In this document: positions 1 to 6,417 of the stretch, piece after piece
How the letters are laid out: the number at the start of each line of letters is the position of its first letter
Numbering within the stretch: position 1 is the stretch's first letter
From: Helicobacteraceae bacterium
Lineage (GTDB): Bacteria; Campylobacterota; Campylobacteria; Campylobacterales; SZUA-545
Length of the DNA: 6,417 nt
Assembly: GCA_003250175.1 (NCBI GenBank)
Contig: QKHD01000332.1
Coordinates: 1-6,417, forward strand
Direction: 5' to 3'
Translations under genes and position numbers: made by a program
Notes under the pieces: generated by a model
Told to the model about the DNA's origin: nothing
The model's input: only the letters and a program-made list of their open reading frames with translations
Databases searched by the model: none

Positions 1-1734
1 AAGCTCAGCACCTTCATCACCACCCATTTCGGGCAAACGCCCAGAGGGTTGTGGCTGACGGAGCGGGTCTGGGACAGTGCCTTGGTGGCCGATATGGTGA
101 CATGCGGGATCGAGTACGTGCTGGTGGATGATTACCACTTTATCAGCACCGGATTTGATGCCAAAAAACTGGCGGGTTACTACCTGACCGAAGCCGAGGG
201 CAAGCGCGTGGCCCTTTTCCCCATCGACAAGGGACTGCGCTATATGGTGCCCTTCCGCCCGGCAGACGCGGCGGCGGACTTTCTGGAGCAGTTCGCTCCG
301 GAGGAGTCTTCCCCGGCTGCGGTACTCTTTGATGATGGTGAAAAGTTCGGTATTTGGCCCAAAACCCATGAGTGGGTTTATGAAAAAGGGTGGCTTGAGG
401 CTTTTTTGAGCCGTATCGTTGCTTCGGACAAGGTCAAGGCCGTTCGCTATGACGAATATTATGATACGCATAAGCCTCTGGGGCTGGCCTATCTGCCGCC
501 GTACTCCTATTATGAGATGGGCGAATGGAGCCTTCGGGGTGAAGACGCCCAGACATTGGAGGCGATGCATGCCGCTCTGGAGCCATTTGGTGAAGAGGGT
601 ATTGACCGTTTTTTAAAGGGCTCCATCTGGAAAAACTTCCTGATCAAGTATCCGGAGAGCAATCTGATTCATAAACGGGTGCTGGCCCTCTCCGCCGAAC
701 GTGCCGCATGTAAGACGGCGGATTTTGACGACGCCCTGTTCCGTGCCCAGACCAACGATGTCTTGTGGCATGGGGTCTTTGGCGGTATCTACCTGCCCAA
801 TCTCCGGGATAATGCCTGGCGCTTTATCCTGCATGCCGATGCCATGGCCCACACCAAACGGGGGATGAGTCTTGCGGACTGGAACATGGACGGCTACGAA
901 GAAATAACCTGGCGGGATGATGCCTGGGTGCTGAATTTTACCCCCAAGCAGGGGGCGCAGCTTTGCGAGATCGGCCTGAAAGATGTGGCCTTTAACCTGC
1001 AGAACACCATGACGCGCTACCGCGAGTCGTACCATCTGAAGCTTCTCAATCCCAAGCCTAAAAGCGAAAAGGTCCACACCGATGGAATCGATACGATCCA
1101 TGAGCTGGAAATCGAAGATTTGGAACACTATCGCAAGCAGCTGCATGTGGACTGGTACACCCGTCACGCTTTTATCGACCATATTGTGGATGGTTCCTTC
1201 AGTGCCGAAGGGTTGCAGCAGTGCAGCTTTAACGAATACGGCGATTTTGCCAACCAGCCCTTTGAAACCCTCTCCGCATCCGGAGAAGAGGTCTCTTTTG
1301 TACGCGAAGGCGGCATCTACCGTGCCGGGGTAAAACACGACGCCCGGCTGGAAAAACGGTACCGTTTTGATTCTGAGGGCAAAGTAACGGCGGCACTCTC
1401 TTTGCAAACCCATGAAAGTGCCGGCCTCTGGTATGCCCAGGAGCACAACCTGCACTTTGCCGACATCACCCAGGTCAGCTTTAACGGAGCCTTTTTGGAA
1501 GAAAATCTCCGTTTTGAAGGAGGCAAAGTGGTGATTGAAGACGGTTACACGCAAAAACGTATTACAATTACCCTTTCACAAGCCGCCTTTATTGTGGTGG
1601 TGCCGATTCACTCCCTCTCCCAGAGTGAAAAAGGGTTTGATGCCACCTTGCAGGGCGTGGCGATTGCGCTGGTTGCCTCCTTGGATGCGGGCACGGCCTT
1701 TCAATCCGGACTGATGATCGAAACGAGGAAATAG
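1..1734 (+). CDS. GH57 4-alpha-glucanotransferase / alpha-amylase, 5'-truncated by the window edge
   Basis: Likely a cytoplasmic retaining enzyme that transfers or hydrolyses alpha-1,4-glucan segments. The reading frame is open from base 1, giving 577 residues before the TAG. The TTG at 49 is an internal Leu codon inside the conserved block G-L-W-L-T-E-R-V-W-D, not a start. Residue numbers below count from base 1. Glu21 in WLTERVW (base 61) matches the GH57 nucleophile. Asp111-Asp112 in FDDGEKFG carries the acid/base; the Glu21-Asp112 spacing of 91 equals that of E123/D214 as I recall them in the Thermococcus litoralis glucanotransferase. YYEMGEW (171-176) and WHGVFGG (256-262) mark the catalytic-to-DUF1925 region, and the rest resembles DUF1926 (GDFANQPFE). 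By that alignment about 100 N-terminal residues, including the first GH57 motif, are missing upstream. Its stop is 3 nt before the galT-like gene. Transferase versus amylase activity cannot be decided from sequence. Confidence 0.9.
   Translation, partial: KLSTFITTHFGQTPRGLWLTERVWDSALVADMVTCGIEYVLVDDYHFISTGFDAKKLAGYYLTEAEGKRVALFPIDKGLRYMVPFRPADAAADFLEQFAPEESSPAAVLFDDGEKFGIWPKTHEWVYEKGWLEAFLSRIVASDKVKAVRYDEYYDTHKPLGLAYLPPYSYYEMGEWSLRGEDAQTLEAMHAALEPFGEEGIDRFLKGSIWKNFLIKYPESNLIHKRVLALSAERAACKTADFDDALFRAQTNDVLWHGVFGGIYLPNLRDNAWRFILHADAMAHTKRGMSLADWNMDGYEEITWRDDAWVLNFTPKQGAQLCEIGLKDVAFNLQNTMTRYRESYHLKLLNPKPKSEKVHTDGIDTIHELEIEDLEHYRKQLHVDWYTRHAFIDHIVDGSFSAEGLQQCSFNEYGDFANQPFETLSASGEEVSFVREGGIYRAGVKHDARLEKRYRFDSEGKVTAALSLQTHESAGLWYAQEHNLHFADITQVSFNGAFLEENLRFEGGKVVIEDGYTQKRITITLSQAAFIVVVPIHSLSQSEKGFDATLQGVAIALVASLDAGTAFQSGLMIETRK
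1725..1730 (+). promoter_or_regulatory. Ribosome binding site for the TTG-started galT-like gene
   Basis: GAGGAA lies within the last codons of the upstream GH57 gene. Its GAGG core ends 9 nt before the TTG at 1738. It supports a non-ATG start, because the nearest in-frame ATG (residue 30) would remove the conserved N-terminal block of the family. Confidence 0.65.
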
Positions 1735-1737
1735 AAG

Positions 1738-2742
1738 TTGTCACACATTAGGTATTGCCGATTGAGCAAAAACCGTGTCATTATCGCCGAAAACCGGCTG
1801 CACCGGCCTGATTATTTCTCCGGAATGCAGGCGGCTGCCAAGGCCGAGCTATGCCCCTTCGATCCCGGTGCGGAAGAGCTGACGCCCCAGACCATCTTGC
1901 GTCTGGACGATGCCTCCGGAAACTGGCGTGTGCGGGTGATCCCCAATCTCTACAATGCCCTCAGCATCGAAGAGCCGAAAAGTACGGAACGCATCGGCTT
2001 TTTCGAGCGCCAGGACGGCCTGGGCGCCCACGAAGTGGTTATCGAGCATCCGGAGCATGAGAAGCGTTTCGGCACTTTTGAGCATGAGGATTTTCTCTAT
2101 TACCTCAAAGCCCTGCATCACCGCCTGGAAGACCTGCGCAAAGATACGCGCCTGGAGTATGTGCAGATCTTTAAAAACAGCGGCGCCAAGGCGGGGGCAT
2201 CCATGACGCACCCTCACTCGCAGATTATCGCTACGCCGTTTATTCCCAGACGCCTCTATGACGAGCTGGTCAATCAAAAGGCCTACCATGCCGAGCATGG
2301 CCGCGGTCTGCTGGAAGACATGCTGCATGAAGAGATGCGCCTGAATGAGCGGATCATCTACGAAAACCGCAGTATGGTGCTGCTGGCACCCTACGCAAGC
2401 TTTTTCCCCTTTGAGGTGTGGGTGGTGCCGAAGATTCCGGTTAGTTCGATGCTGGAGCTCTCCCAGGCGCAGCAGGACGATCTGGCTGCTGCCATGAGGG
2501 TGCTTTTTTCCCGCATGGAAGGGCAGTTGGGGGATTTCCCCTTTAATATGGCCTTTTACGAGCGTCCGGCCCGGTGCGAACACGATCCGGAGAAGATCAT
2601 GGAAGGGGTCGAGAGCTACTTTCGGTTCCATATCCGTGTGATGCCGCGCATCTACCAACTGGCCGGTTTTGAGGTAAGCACCGGGGTGCATATCAACCCC
2701 GTCCCTCCGGAGCTTGCCGCGTCCCGATTGAAGGAGGCCTAG
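1738..2742 (+). CDS. galT: GalT-family hexose-1-phosphate nucleotidyltransferase with altered metal sites
   Basis: A 334-residue HIT-superfamily protein, close to the usual GalT length (E. coli 348). The family transfers a nucleotidyl group through a covalent His intermediate, classically UDP-glucose + Gal-1-P to UDP-galactose + Glc-1-P. H158-P-H160-S-Q162 (bases 2209-2223) is the catalytic motif. The TTG start is chosen because an in-frame stop lies 2 codons upstream and residues 4-24 (IRY...RVIIAENRLHRP) match the conserved GalT N-terminus. The C-terminal block from HIRVMPR to HINPVPPE is typical of bacterial and archaeal GalTs. Against E. coli metal ligands as I recall them, the Zn pair C52/C55 is C39/D42, H115 is H107 and H164 is H158. 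At the Fe site E182 is E176, H281 is Y274, H296 is R296 and H298 is kept. No other galactose genes are visible, so an ADP- or UDP-glucose phosphorylase or exchange role in glycogen metabolism is plausible. The family call is firm and the substrate is not. Confidence 0.88.
   Translation: MSHIRYCRLSKNRVIIAENRLHRPDYFSGMQAAAKAELCPFDPGAEELTPQTILRLDDASGNWRVRVIPNLYNALSIEEPKSTERIGFFERQDGLGAHEVVIEHPEHEKRFGTFEHEDFLYYLKALHHRLEDLRKDTRLEYVQIFKNSGAKAGASMTHPHSQIIATPFIPRRLYDELVNQKAYHAEHGRGLLEDMLHEEMRLNERIIYENRSMVLLAPYASFFPFEVWVVPKIPVSSMLELSQAQQDDLAAAMRVLFSRMEGQLGDFPFNMAFYERPARCEHDPEKIMEGVESYFRFHIRVMPRIYQLAGFEVSTGVHINPVPPELAASRLKEA
2731..2737 (+). promoter_or_regulatory. Ribosome binding site of glgA
   Basis: AAGGAGG, the strongest Shine-Dalgarno match in the window, lies inside the last codons of the galT-like gene, 6 nt before the ATG at 2744. 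It fixes the glgA start and suggests translational coupling. Confidence 0.8.
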
Positions 2743-2743
2743 C

Positions 2744-4150
2744 ATGCGCGTGTTATTCGTCAGTAGCGAGATCTACCCCTACGCCAAAACCGGCGGTCTG
2801 GGCGACGTGGCCGCAGCCCTTCCGGAGGCGCTCATCAAAGACGGCATCGAGGTGGTCTCGGTAATGCCCCTCTATGCCAGCGTTTCATGCGAACGCTTCG
2901 GGATTCAAAAGAGTGATCTGCGGGTTGATGTCACCCTGTCCGGCCACCACTACACCTTTGGCGTCTATCAGAAAGGGTCGGTTTACTTCCTCGATAATCC
3001 GGAATTTTTCCACCGGGAAACCCCCTATGGCAACTATCCGGACAACGATCTTCGCTTTGGGCTTTTTGCTTACGGAACCATGGAACTCATGAAGCTGCTG
3101 GGCCATTTCGATGCGATTCATGTGAACGACTGGCAGAGCGGGTTGGTGCCGTTTTTGGCCAAGGAGCGCTACGAATTTTCCGGCAAAGTGGTCTGTACGA
3201 TCCACAACCTGGCCTATCAGGGGGTCTTTCATAAATCCTCCGTTGAGCGTCTGGGAATCGGCTGGGACCACTTCACCATGCACCGGTTTGAGTTTTTTGA
3301 TCAGGTCAATTTTCTTAAAGGGGCCATCGCCTACAGCGACTATGTCGTAGCGGCCAGCCCCGGTTATGCAAAAGAGATTCAAACCCCCACCTTCGGATGC
3401 GATCTTGACCAGTTCCTGCGGGACAACAGCCACAAACTCAGAGGCATTCTTAACGGCATCGATACGGAGGAGTTCTCTCCGGATAAGGACCAGCGTCTTT
3501 TTGTACCGTTCGCCAAGGCAAAAGACCCCGGAAAGAGTGAAAACAAGGTACGATTATTAGAAGCGTTGGGGTTGGGGCTTCCCGATGCGCCGCTGTTGGT
3601 CTTTATCGGGCGTTTTGCCTGGCAAAAGGGGGTCGATGTGCTTTATGAGACCCTCCATGATCTGCAGGAACTGCACATGAATATCGCCATTCTGGGGGAG
3701 GGCGAACATCACCTCAACGAGGCCTTTGCCTCCCTCAAGGGAGCTTACCCCAACATCTCCGTAACCGTCGGCTATGACGAGACTCTGGCCAGACGGATGT
3801 ACGCGGCGGGGGATTTTCTTCTTATGCCCTCACGGTACGAACCCTGCGGACTCAATCAGATGATCGCCATGCGCTACGGCTGCCTGCCCATCGTACGGCG
3901 AACCGGAGGGCTGAACGACACGGTCTGCGACATCCATGAACGTGACCACATTGCCCCAAGGCAGGGGCTTGGCATCTGCATGGATGGCGTCGATCGCTAC
4001 AATATGCTGCACGGCGTGGCCCGGGCAGTTTCACTTTATGCGGATAAGGGACTGTGGCAGAAGATCACGGCATACAACGAAAAGGTAGACAACTCCTGGC
4101 GGGAATCCGCCAGAGCCTACGGCGCGCTATACACCGGTGTGAAGGAGTAG
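2744..4150 (+). CDS. glgA: Glycogen synthase (GT5)
   Basis: A 468-residue cytoplasmic GT-B fold retaining glucosyltransferase that adds glucose from ADP-glucose (possibly UDP-glucose) to the non-reducing end of alpha-1,4-glucan. Length matches the family (E. coli 477). The N-terminus MRVLFVSSEIYPYAKTGGLG carries the K-x-G-G-L nucleotide-sugar motif (K15-L19). Further GT5 landmarks are HVNDWQSGL from H126, TIHNLAYQG with H154, QVNFLKG (187-193), NGID, and GRFAWQKG with R290 and K295, equivalent to the Arg/Lys pair that contacts the donor phosphates. PSRYEPCGL has E366, the conserved GT-B acidic residue. The second R-T-G-G-L motif is at 386-390. No key residue appears lost. The start follows a strong ribosome site, with 1 nt between the galT-like stop and the ATG; the DUF4912 gene begins 2 nt after the glgA stop. 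No glgC (ADP-glucose pyrophosphorylase) lies in the window, so the donor's source is not shown here. Confidence 0.96.
   Translation: MRVLFVSSEIYPYAKTGGLGDVAAALPEALIKDGIEVVSVMPLYASVSCERFGIQKSDLRVDVTLSGHHYTFGVYQKGSVYFLDNPEFFHRETPYGNYPDNDLRFGLFAYGTMELMKLLGHFDAIHVNDWQSGLVPFLAKERYEFSGKVVCTIHNLAYQGVFHKSSVERLGIGWDHFTMHRFEFFDQVNFLKGAIAYSDYVVAASPGYAKEIQTPTFGCDLDQFLRDNSHKLRGILNGIDTEEFSPDKDQRLFVPFAKAKDPGKSENKVRLLEALGLGLPDAPLLVFIGRFAWQKGVDVLYETLHDLQELHMNIAILGEGEHHLNEAFASLKGAYPNISVTVGYDETLARRMYAAGDFLLMPSRYEPCGLNQMIAMRYGCLPIVRRTGGLNDTVCDIHERDHIAPRQGLGICMDGVDRYNMLHGVARAVSLYADKGLWQKITAYNEKVDNSWRESARAYGALYTGVKE
4141..4147 (+). promoter_or_regulatory. Ribosome binding site deciding the start of the DUF4912 gene
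   Basis: GAAGGAG overlaps the end of glgA and sits 5 nt before the ATG at 4153. This favours 4153 over the in-frame ATG at 4054, which would overlap glgA by 97 bases and encode 33 residues in a second frame of glgA. Confidence 0.75.
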
Positions 4151-4152
4151 TT

Positions 4153-4788
4153 ATGGCGAACAGCAACGACAACAACTGGCTGAAAGAGAGTCTGGAGGAG
4201 GGCATGGCCTCCAGTATGGAACCGGCAACGGAGCATTTCGCCAAGGAGGCGAAGTATATCGCCGGGGAGGAGTATGCGATTCCCTTCTGCTACTACCGTG
4301 ACAAGGTCGTTTTTTTGCCGGTCAACCGCGACACGTCCTATGTGTACTGGGAGATTACCGAGGGCTTTCTGGCCGACTCCGGAGCCGTAGGGCGTGAACT
4401 GGTGGCCAAGGTCTATGATCTGGAAGAGGGCGAGCGGGAGCTTTGCGGTTTTGGGGTGCATCACCTGATCAGCAACATGTATGTCCATTTCCGGGTTGAT
4501 ATGCATCCGGTTCAGGTCTGCATCGGCTACATGGACGAAGCAGGGCACTTTGTAATTCTGCTTCGCTCCAATGTCTTCACCACGCCCGGAACCGAAGTGC
4601 ACTTCAGCGACGACGAGGTCTGGATGAGTATCGACGGCGACACCAAGGCGATTATCCGCGCCTCCCTGGGCGGTGGCGATGCGGCCGGAGAAAACCTCTC
4701 TTCCCGCTCGATTCTAGAAGAACGGGTGGTGGAGATGGCCCGAAAACGCATCTACAGCTCCCATACACCGATAAAGAAGGATGATTAG
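4153..4788 (+). CDS. DUF4912-type protein, function unknown, in glycogen operon
   Basis: A 211-residue protein with no signal peptide or membrane segment, so probably cytoplasmic. Residues 1-45 are polar, with a likely helical stretch from about 9 to 37. The core, about 48-145, has the pattern I associate with DUF4912: a beta strand DKVVFLPVNRDTSYVYWEIT (50-69) with the Y-x-Y-W-E signature, KVYDLEEG (86-93), a hydrophobic aromatic strand YVHFRVDM (110-117), VCIGYMDEAGHFVILLRSN (122-140) and V-x-T-T-P (141-145). The alternating hydrophobic strands suggest a small beta-sandwich. The C-terminus (about 190-211) is helical and charged, ending in K-K-D-D. No catalytic motif is visible. Its place 2 nt after glgA and 1 nt before the branching enzyme suggests a role with glucan or with the polymer-making enzymes, such as a carbohydrate-binding, scaffold or regulatory subunit. 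That role is inference only; the domain assignment is from memory of the family pattern. Confidence 0.78.
   Translation: MANSNDNNWLKESLEEGMASSMEPATEHFAKEAKYIAGEEYAIPFCYYRDKVVFLPVNRDTSYVYWEITEGFLADSGAVGRELVAKVYDLEEGERELCGFGVHHLISNMYVHFRVDMHPVQVCIGYMDEAGHFVILLRSNVFTTPGTEVHFSDDEVWMSIDGDTKAIIRASLGGGDAAGENLSSRSILEERVVEMARKRIYSSHTPIKKDD
4774..4780 (+). promoter_or_regulatory. Ribosome binding site deciding the branching enzyme start
   Basis: AAGAAGG directly abuts the ATG at 4781, leaving no spacer, but lies 9 nt before the ATG at 4790. This favours 4790 (M-E-K-G-Y-W) over 4781 (M-I-R-M-E-K). The site lies within the last codons of the DUF4912 gene. Confidence 0.65.
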
Positions 4789-4789
4789 A

Positions 4790-6370
4790 ATGGAAAAGGG
4801 TTACTGGATACCGGTACTGCACTCCCACCTTCCTTTCGTGAAGCATCCGGAGCACGATTACTTTTTGGAAGAACACTGGCTCTTTGAGGCGATCAGCGAA
4901 TGCTATATTCCGCTGCTCATGCAGATGCAGCGCATGGAGCGCGAAGGGATCGATTTCCGTCTGACCACCTCCATCACCCCGCCTCTGGCGGAGATGCTGG
5001 CGGATCACCACCTGCAGGAGAAATACAGCCGCCACCTGGAGATGCAGCTGGAACTGGCCGATAAAGAGATGGCACGGGTCGGCGGTGACCCAGTCTACGG
5101 CGGGGTTGCTCGTTTTTATCAGGAGCGCTACCGCCAGATCAGCGAGTTTTACCACGGCTTTTTGGCGGGCAACGTGCTCAACGGCTACCGCCACTTTGCC
5201 GATGCGGGGAAAGTAGAGATTATCACCTGTGGAGCAACCCACGGCTTTTTGCCCCTGCTCTCGGTCAACCCCAAGGCCGTAGAGGCGCAGATCAGTATCG
5301 CCGTCTCCACCCATACCAAGCACTTTGGCCGTCCGCCCAAGGGTATCTGGCTGCCGGAATGCGCCTATTACGACGGTCTGGACAAGGTCCTGGCACGGCA
5401 CAACATCCGCTTTTTCTTTATGGACTCCCACGGGCTGGTCTACGGCAAACCGGCCAGCCGTCTGGGCGTTTTTGCCCCGGTCTATACGCCGGAGGGTGTG
5501 GCGGCATTCGGGCGTGATCCGGAGAGCTCTAAAAAGGTGTGGAGCTCCAAAGAGGGCTACCCAGGCGACTCGCTCTACCGCGACTTTTACCGCGATATCG
5601 GCTACGACCTTCCCTTTGAGTATGTGGCCCCCCACATCTCTCCGGACGGAACGCGGGTCTTTACCGGTTTTAAATACCACCGGGTGACGGGTGAAACGGA
5701 TTATAAAGAGGTCTACGACCGCCAGGCGGCCATGGAACGCGTCGCCCTGCACGGCGAAAACTTCCACTTTGACAGGGAAAAGCAGCTCGAACACCTGGGC
5801 AGCCTGATGGAACGCAAACCCATGCTGGTTTCACCCTACGACGCGGAGCTCTTCGGCCACTGGTGGTTTGAGGGGCCGGAGTTTTTGTACCATGTTTTCA
5901 AGGCGATGGACGCCCACAAGGTGATCAAGCCCATGACCCCTCCGGAGTATCTGGCGCGCTTTAACAAAAACCAGGTGATCTCTCCATCGCCGTCCTCCTG
6001 GGGTGATCGCGGTTACTACGACGTCTGGCTCAACGGCGGCAACGACTGGATCTACCGCCACCTGCACATGATGGCCGAGCGAATGGAAGAGCTGGCCTGC
6101 CGCCACCGCGACGGAGTCGACCACGCCACGGAGCGGGTCTTAAACCAGATGATGCGCGAACTGCTCTTGGCCCAAAGCAGCGATTGGGCCTTTTTGATGA
6201 CCACACGAACCGCCGTGGAGTATTCCACCAAGCGGACCCGCGAGCACATCGCCAACTTCAACCGTCTGTATGAGATGATCCTGGAGGGTGGCTTTGACTG
6301 GGAGTTTCTGGGCTGGCTGGAGACGAAAAACTCCATCTTCCAACAGGTGAGCTTCCGGGAGTACTGCTAA
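4790..6370 (+). CDS. GH57 1,4-alpha-glucan branching enzyme (DUF1957 C-terminal domain)
   Basis: Cleaves an alpha-1,4 chain and rejoins it as an alpha-1,6 branch, completing glycogen made by GlgA; cytoplasmic. It has 526 residues, matching the compact bacterial GH57 branching enzymes (about 520). GH57 motifs in order: HSHLPF (11-16); ATHGFLPLL with H151; GIWLPECAY with nucleophile E190 (base 5357); YDAELFGHWWFEGP with acid/base D351 (base 5840); SSWGDRGYYDVW with W404 and W413. The D351-W404-W413 spacing (53 and 9) equals D354-W407-W416 as I recall it for Thermococcus kodakarensis TK1436, where these aromatics matter for branching. W251 in VWSSKEGYPGD and the YRDFYRDIGYDLP block are also typical. 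The region after about 420 fits DUF1957. The start at 4790 is preferred over 4781, which would overlap the DUF4912 gene by 8 nt; the ribosome site spacing decides. The catalytic residues are intact. Unrelated in fold to GH13 GlgB, so no glgB symbol is given. Confidence 0.93.
   Translation: MEKGYWIPVLHSHLPFVKHPEHDYFLEEHWLFEAISECYIPLLMQMQRMEREGIDFRLTTSITPPLAEMLADHHLQEKYSRHLEMQLELADKEMARVGGDPVYGGVARFYQERYRQISEFYHGFLAGNVLNGYRHFADAGKVEIITCGATHGFLPLLSVNPKAVEAQISIAVSTHTKHFGRPPKGIWLPECAYYDGLDKVLARHNIRFFFMDSHGLVYGKPASRLGVFAPVYTPEGVAAFGRDPESSKKVWSSKEGYPGDSLYRDFYRDIGYDLPFEYVAPHISPDGTRVFTGFKYHRVTGETDYKEVYDRQAAMERVALHGENFHFDREKQLEHLGSLMERKPMLVSPYDAELFGHWWFEGPEFLYHVFKAMDAHKVIKPMTPPEYLARFNKNQVISPSPSSWGDRGYYDVWLNGGNDWIYRHLHMMAERMEELACRHRDGVDHATERVLNQMMRELLLAQSSDWAFLMTTRTAVEYSTKRTREHIANFNRLYEMILEGGFDWEFLGWLETKNSIFQQVSFREYC
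6357..6361 (+). promoter_or_regulatory. Probable ribosome binding site of the gene at 6371
   Basis: GGGAG in the last codons of the branching enzyme gene lies 9 nt before the GTG at 6371. This is the same arrangement as at the other junctions in the operon, and it supports a gene starting immediately after the TAA. Confidence 0.5.
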
Positions 6371-6417
6371 GTGCATTTACGTATCGATTACGGAGGCAGC
6401 GGCTACCGCGTCATGGT
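6371..6417 (+). CDS. Start of an unidentified gene, cut by the window edge
   Basis: A GTG directly follows the TAA of the branching enzyme (0 nt gap) and opens a frame that stays open to the end: 15 complete codons, M-H-L-R-I-D-Y-G-G-S-G-Y-R-V-M, plus two bases. The GGGAG site 9 nt upstream and the gapless packing of the whole operon support it being real. The piece I-D-Y-G-G-S resembles the phosphate-1 loop (D-x-G-G-T/S) at the N-terminus of ROK/ASKHA sugar kinases. A glucokinase would fit after glucan-degrading enzymes, but 15 residues cannot establish this. It could equally be an unrelated protein. The function is not recognised. Confidence 0.5.
   Translation, partial: MHLRIDYGGSGYRVM

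Noticed and set aside
613..1554. 313-codon open frame on the minus strand
   Set aside because: Antisense to the GH57 glucanotransferase, which has intact motifs. No domain recognised in the antisense product.
1732..1740. Possible regulatory site or terminator between the first two genes
   Set aside because: The gap is only 3 nt, and no stem-loop followed by a T run is visible there. The other gene junctions are equally short, so no terminator is called anywhere in the window.
1849..2745. 298-codon open frame on the minus strand
   Set aside because: Antisense to the GalT-like gene, spanning nearly its whole length including the HPH motif. Best explained as a shadow of the coding strand.
2885..3433. 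182-codon open frame on the minus strand
   Set aside because: Antisense to the well-conserved glgA. No independent coding evidence.
4054..4152. 33-codon N-terminal extension of the DUF4912 gene starting at ATG 4054
   Set aside because: It would overlap glgA by 97 bases. The ATG at 4153 has a well-placed GAAGGAG, and the extension has no conserved character.
4652..5794. 380-codon open frame on the minus strand
   Set aside because: It lies antisense to the DUF4912 gene and the branching enzyme, whose plus-strand proteins carry complete family motifs. The translation shows no recognisable domain, and it is a codon-bias shadow.

Overview
The window is one tightly packed stretch of a bacterial operon for making and remodelling an alpha-glucan (glycogen). 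All six genes read on the + strand. The gaps between consecutive genes are only 0-3 nt, so there is no intergenic stretch that could hold an RNA gene, mobile element, CRISPR array or classical terminator. Base composition is moderately GC-rich by eye. Ribosome binding sites are AGGAGG-like, and TTG and GTG starts occur beside ATG.

Layout: (1) bases 1-1734, the 3' part of a GH57 4-alpha-glucanotransferase/alpha-amylase whose N-terminus lies upstream of the window; (2) 1738-2742, a GalT-family nucleotidyltransferase starting at TTG; (3) 2744-4150, glycogen synthase GlgA; (4) 4153-4788, a DUF4912-type protein of unknown function; (5) 4790-6370, a GH57/DUF1957 1,4-alpha-glucan branching enzyme; (6) 6371 to the end, the first 15 codons of another gene, starting at GTG directly after the preceding stop codon.

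How they may work together: GlgA elongates alpha-1,4 chains from a nucleotide-glucose, the GH57 branching enzyme adds alpha-1,6 branches in place of the common GH13 GlgB, and the GH57 glucanotransferase disproportionates or trims the chains. The GalT-like protein keeps the His-Pro-His nucleotidyl-transfer motif but has lost residues at both metal sites known from E. coli GalT. No galK, galE or galM is visible, so it may handle ADP- or UDP-glucose for glycogen metabolism rather than galactose. The DUF4912 protein, placed between synthase and branching enzyme, is the least understood member.

Organism: a bacterium. A two-GH57 glycogen operon with GalT and DUF4912 partners, and the protein flavour, suggest a relatively GC-rich Campylobacterota lineage or an Aquificota/Deltaproteobacteria-like chemolithotroph. 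This is an impression from memory of family distribution, not a search, and is low confidence.
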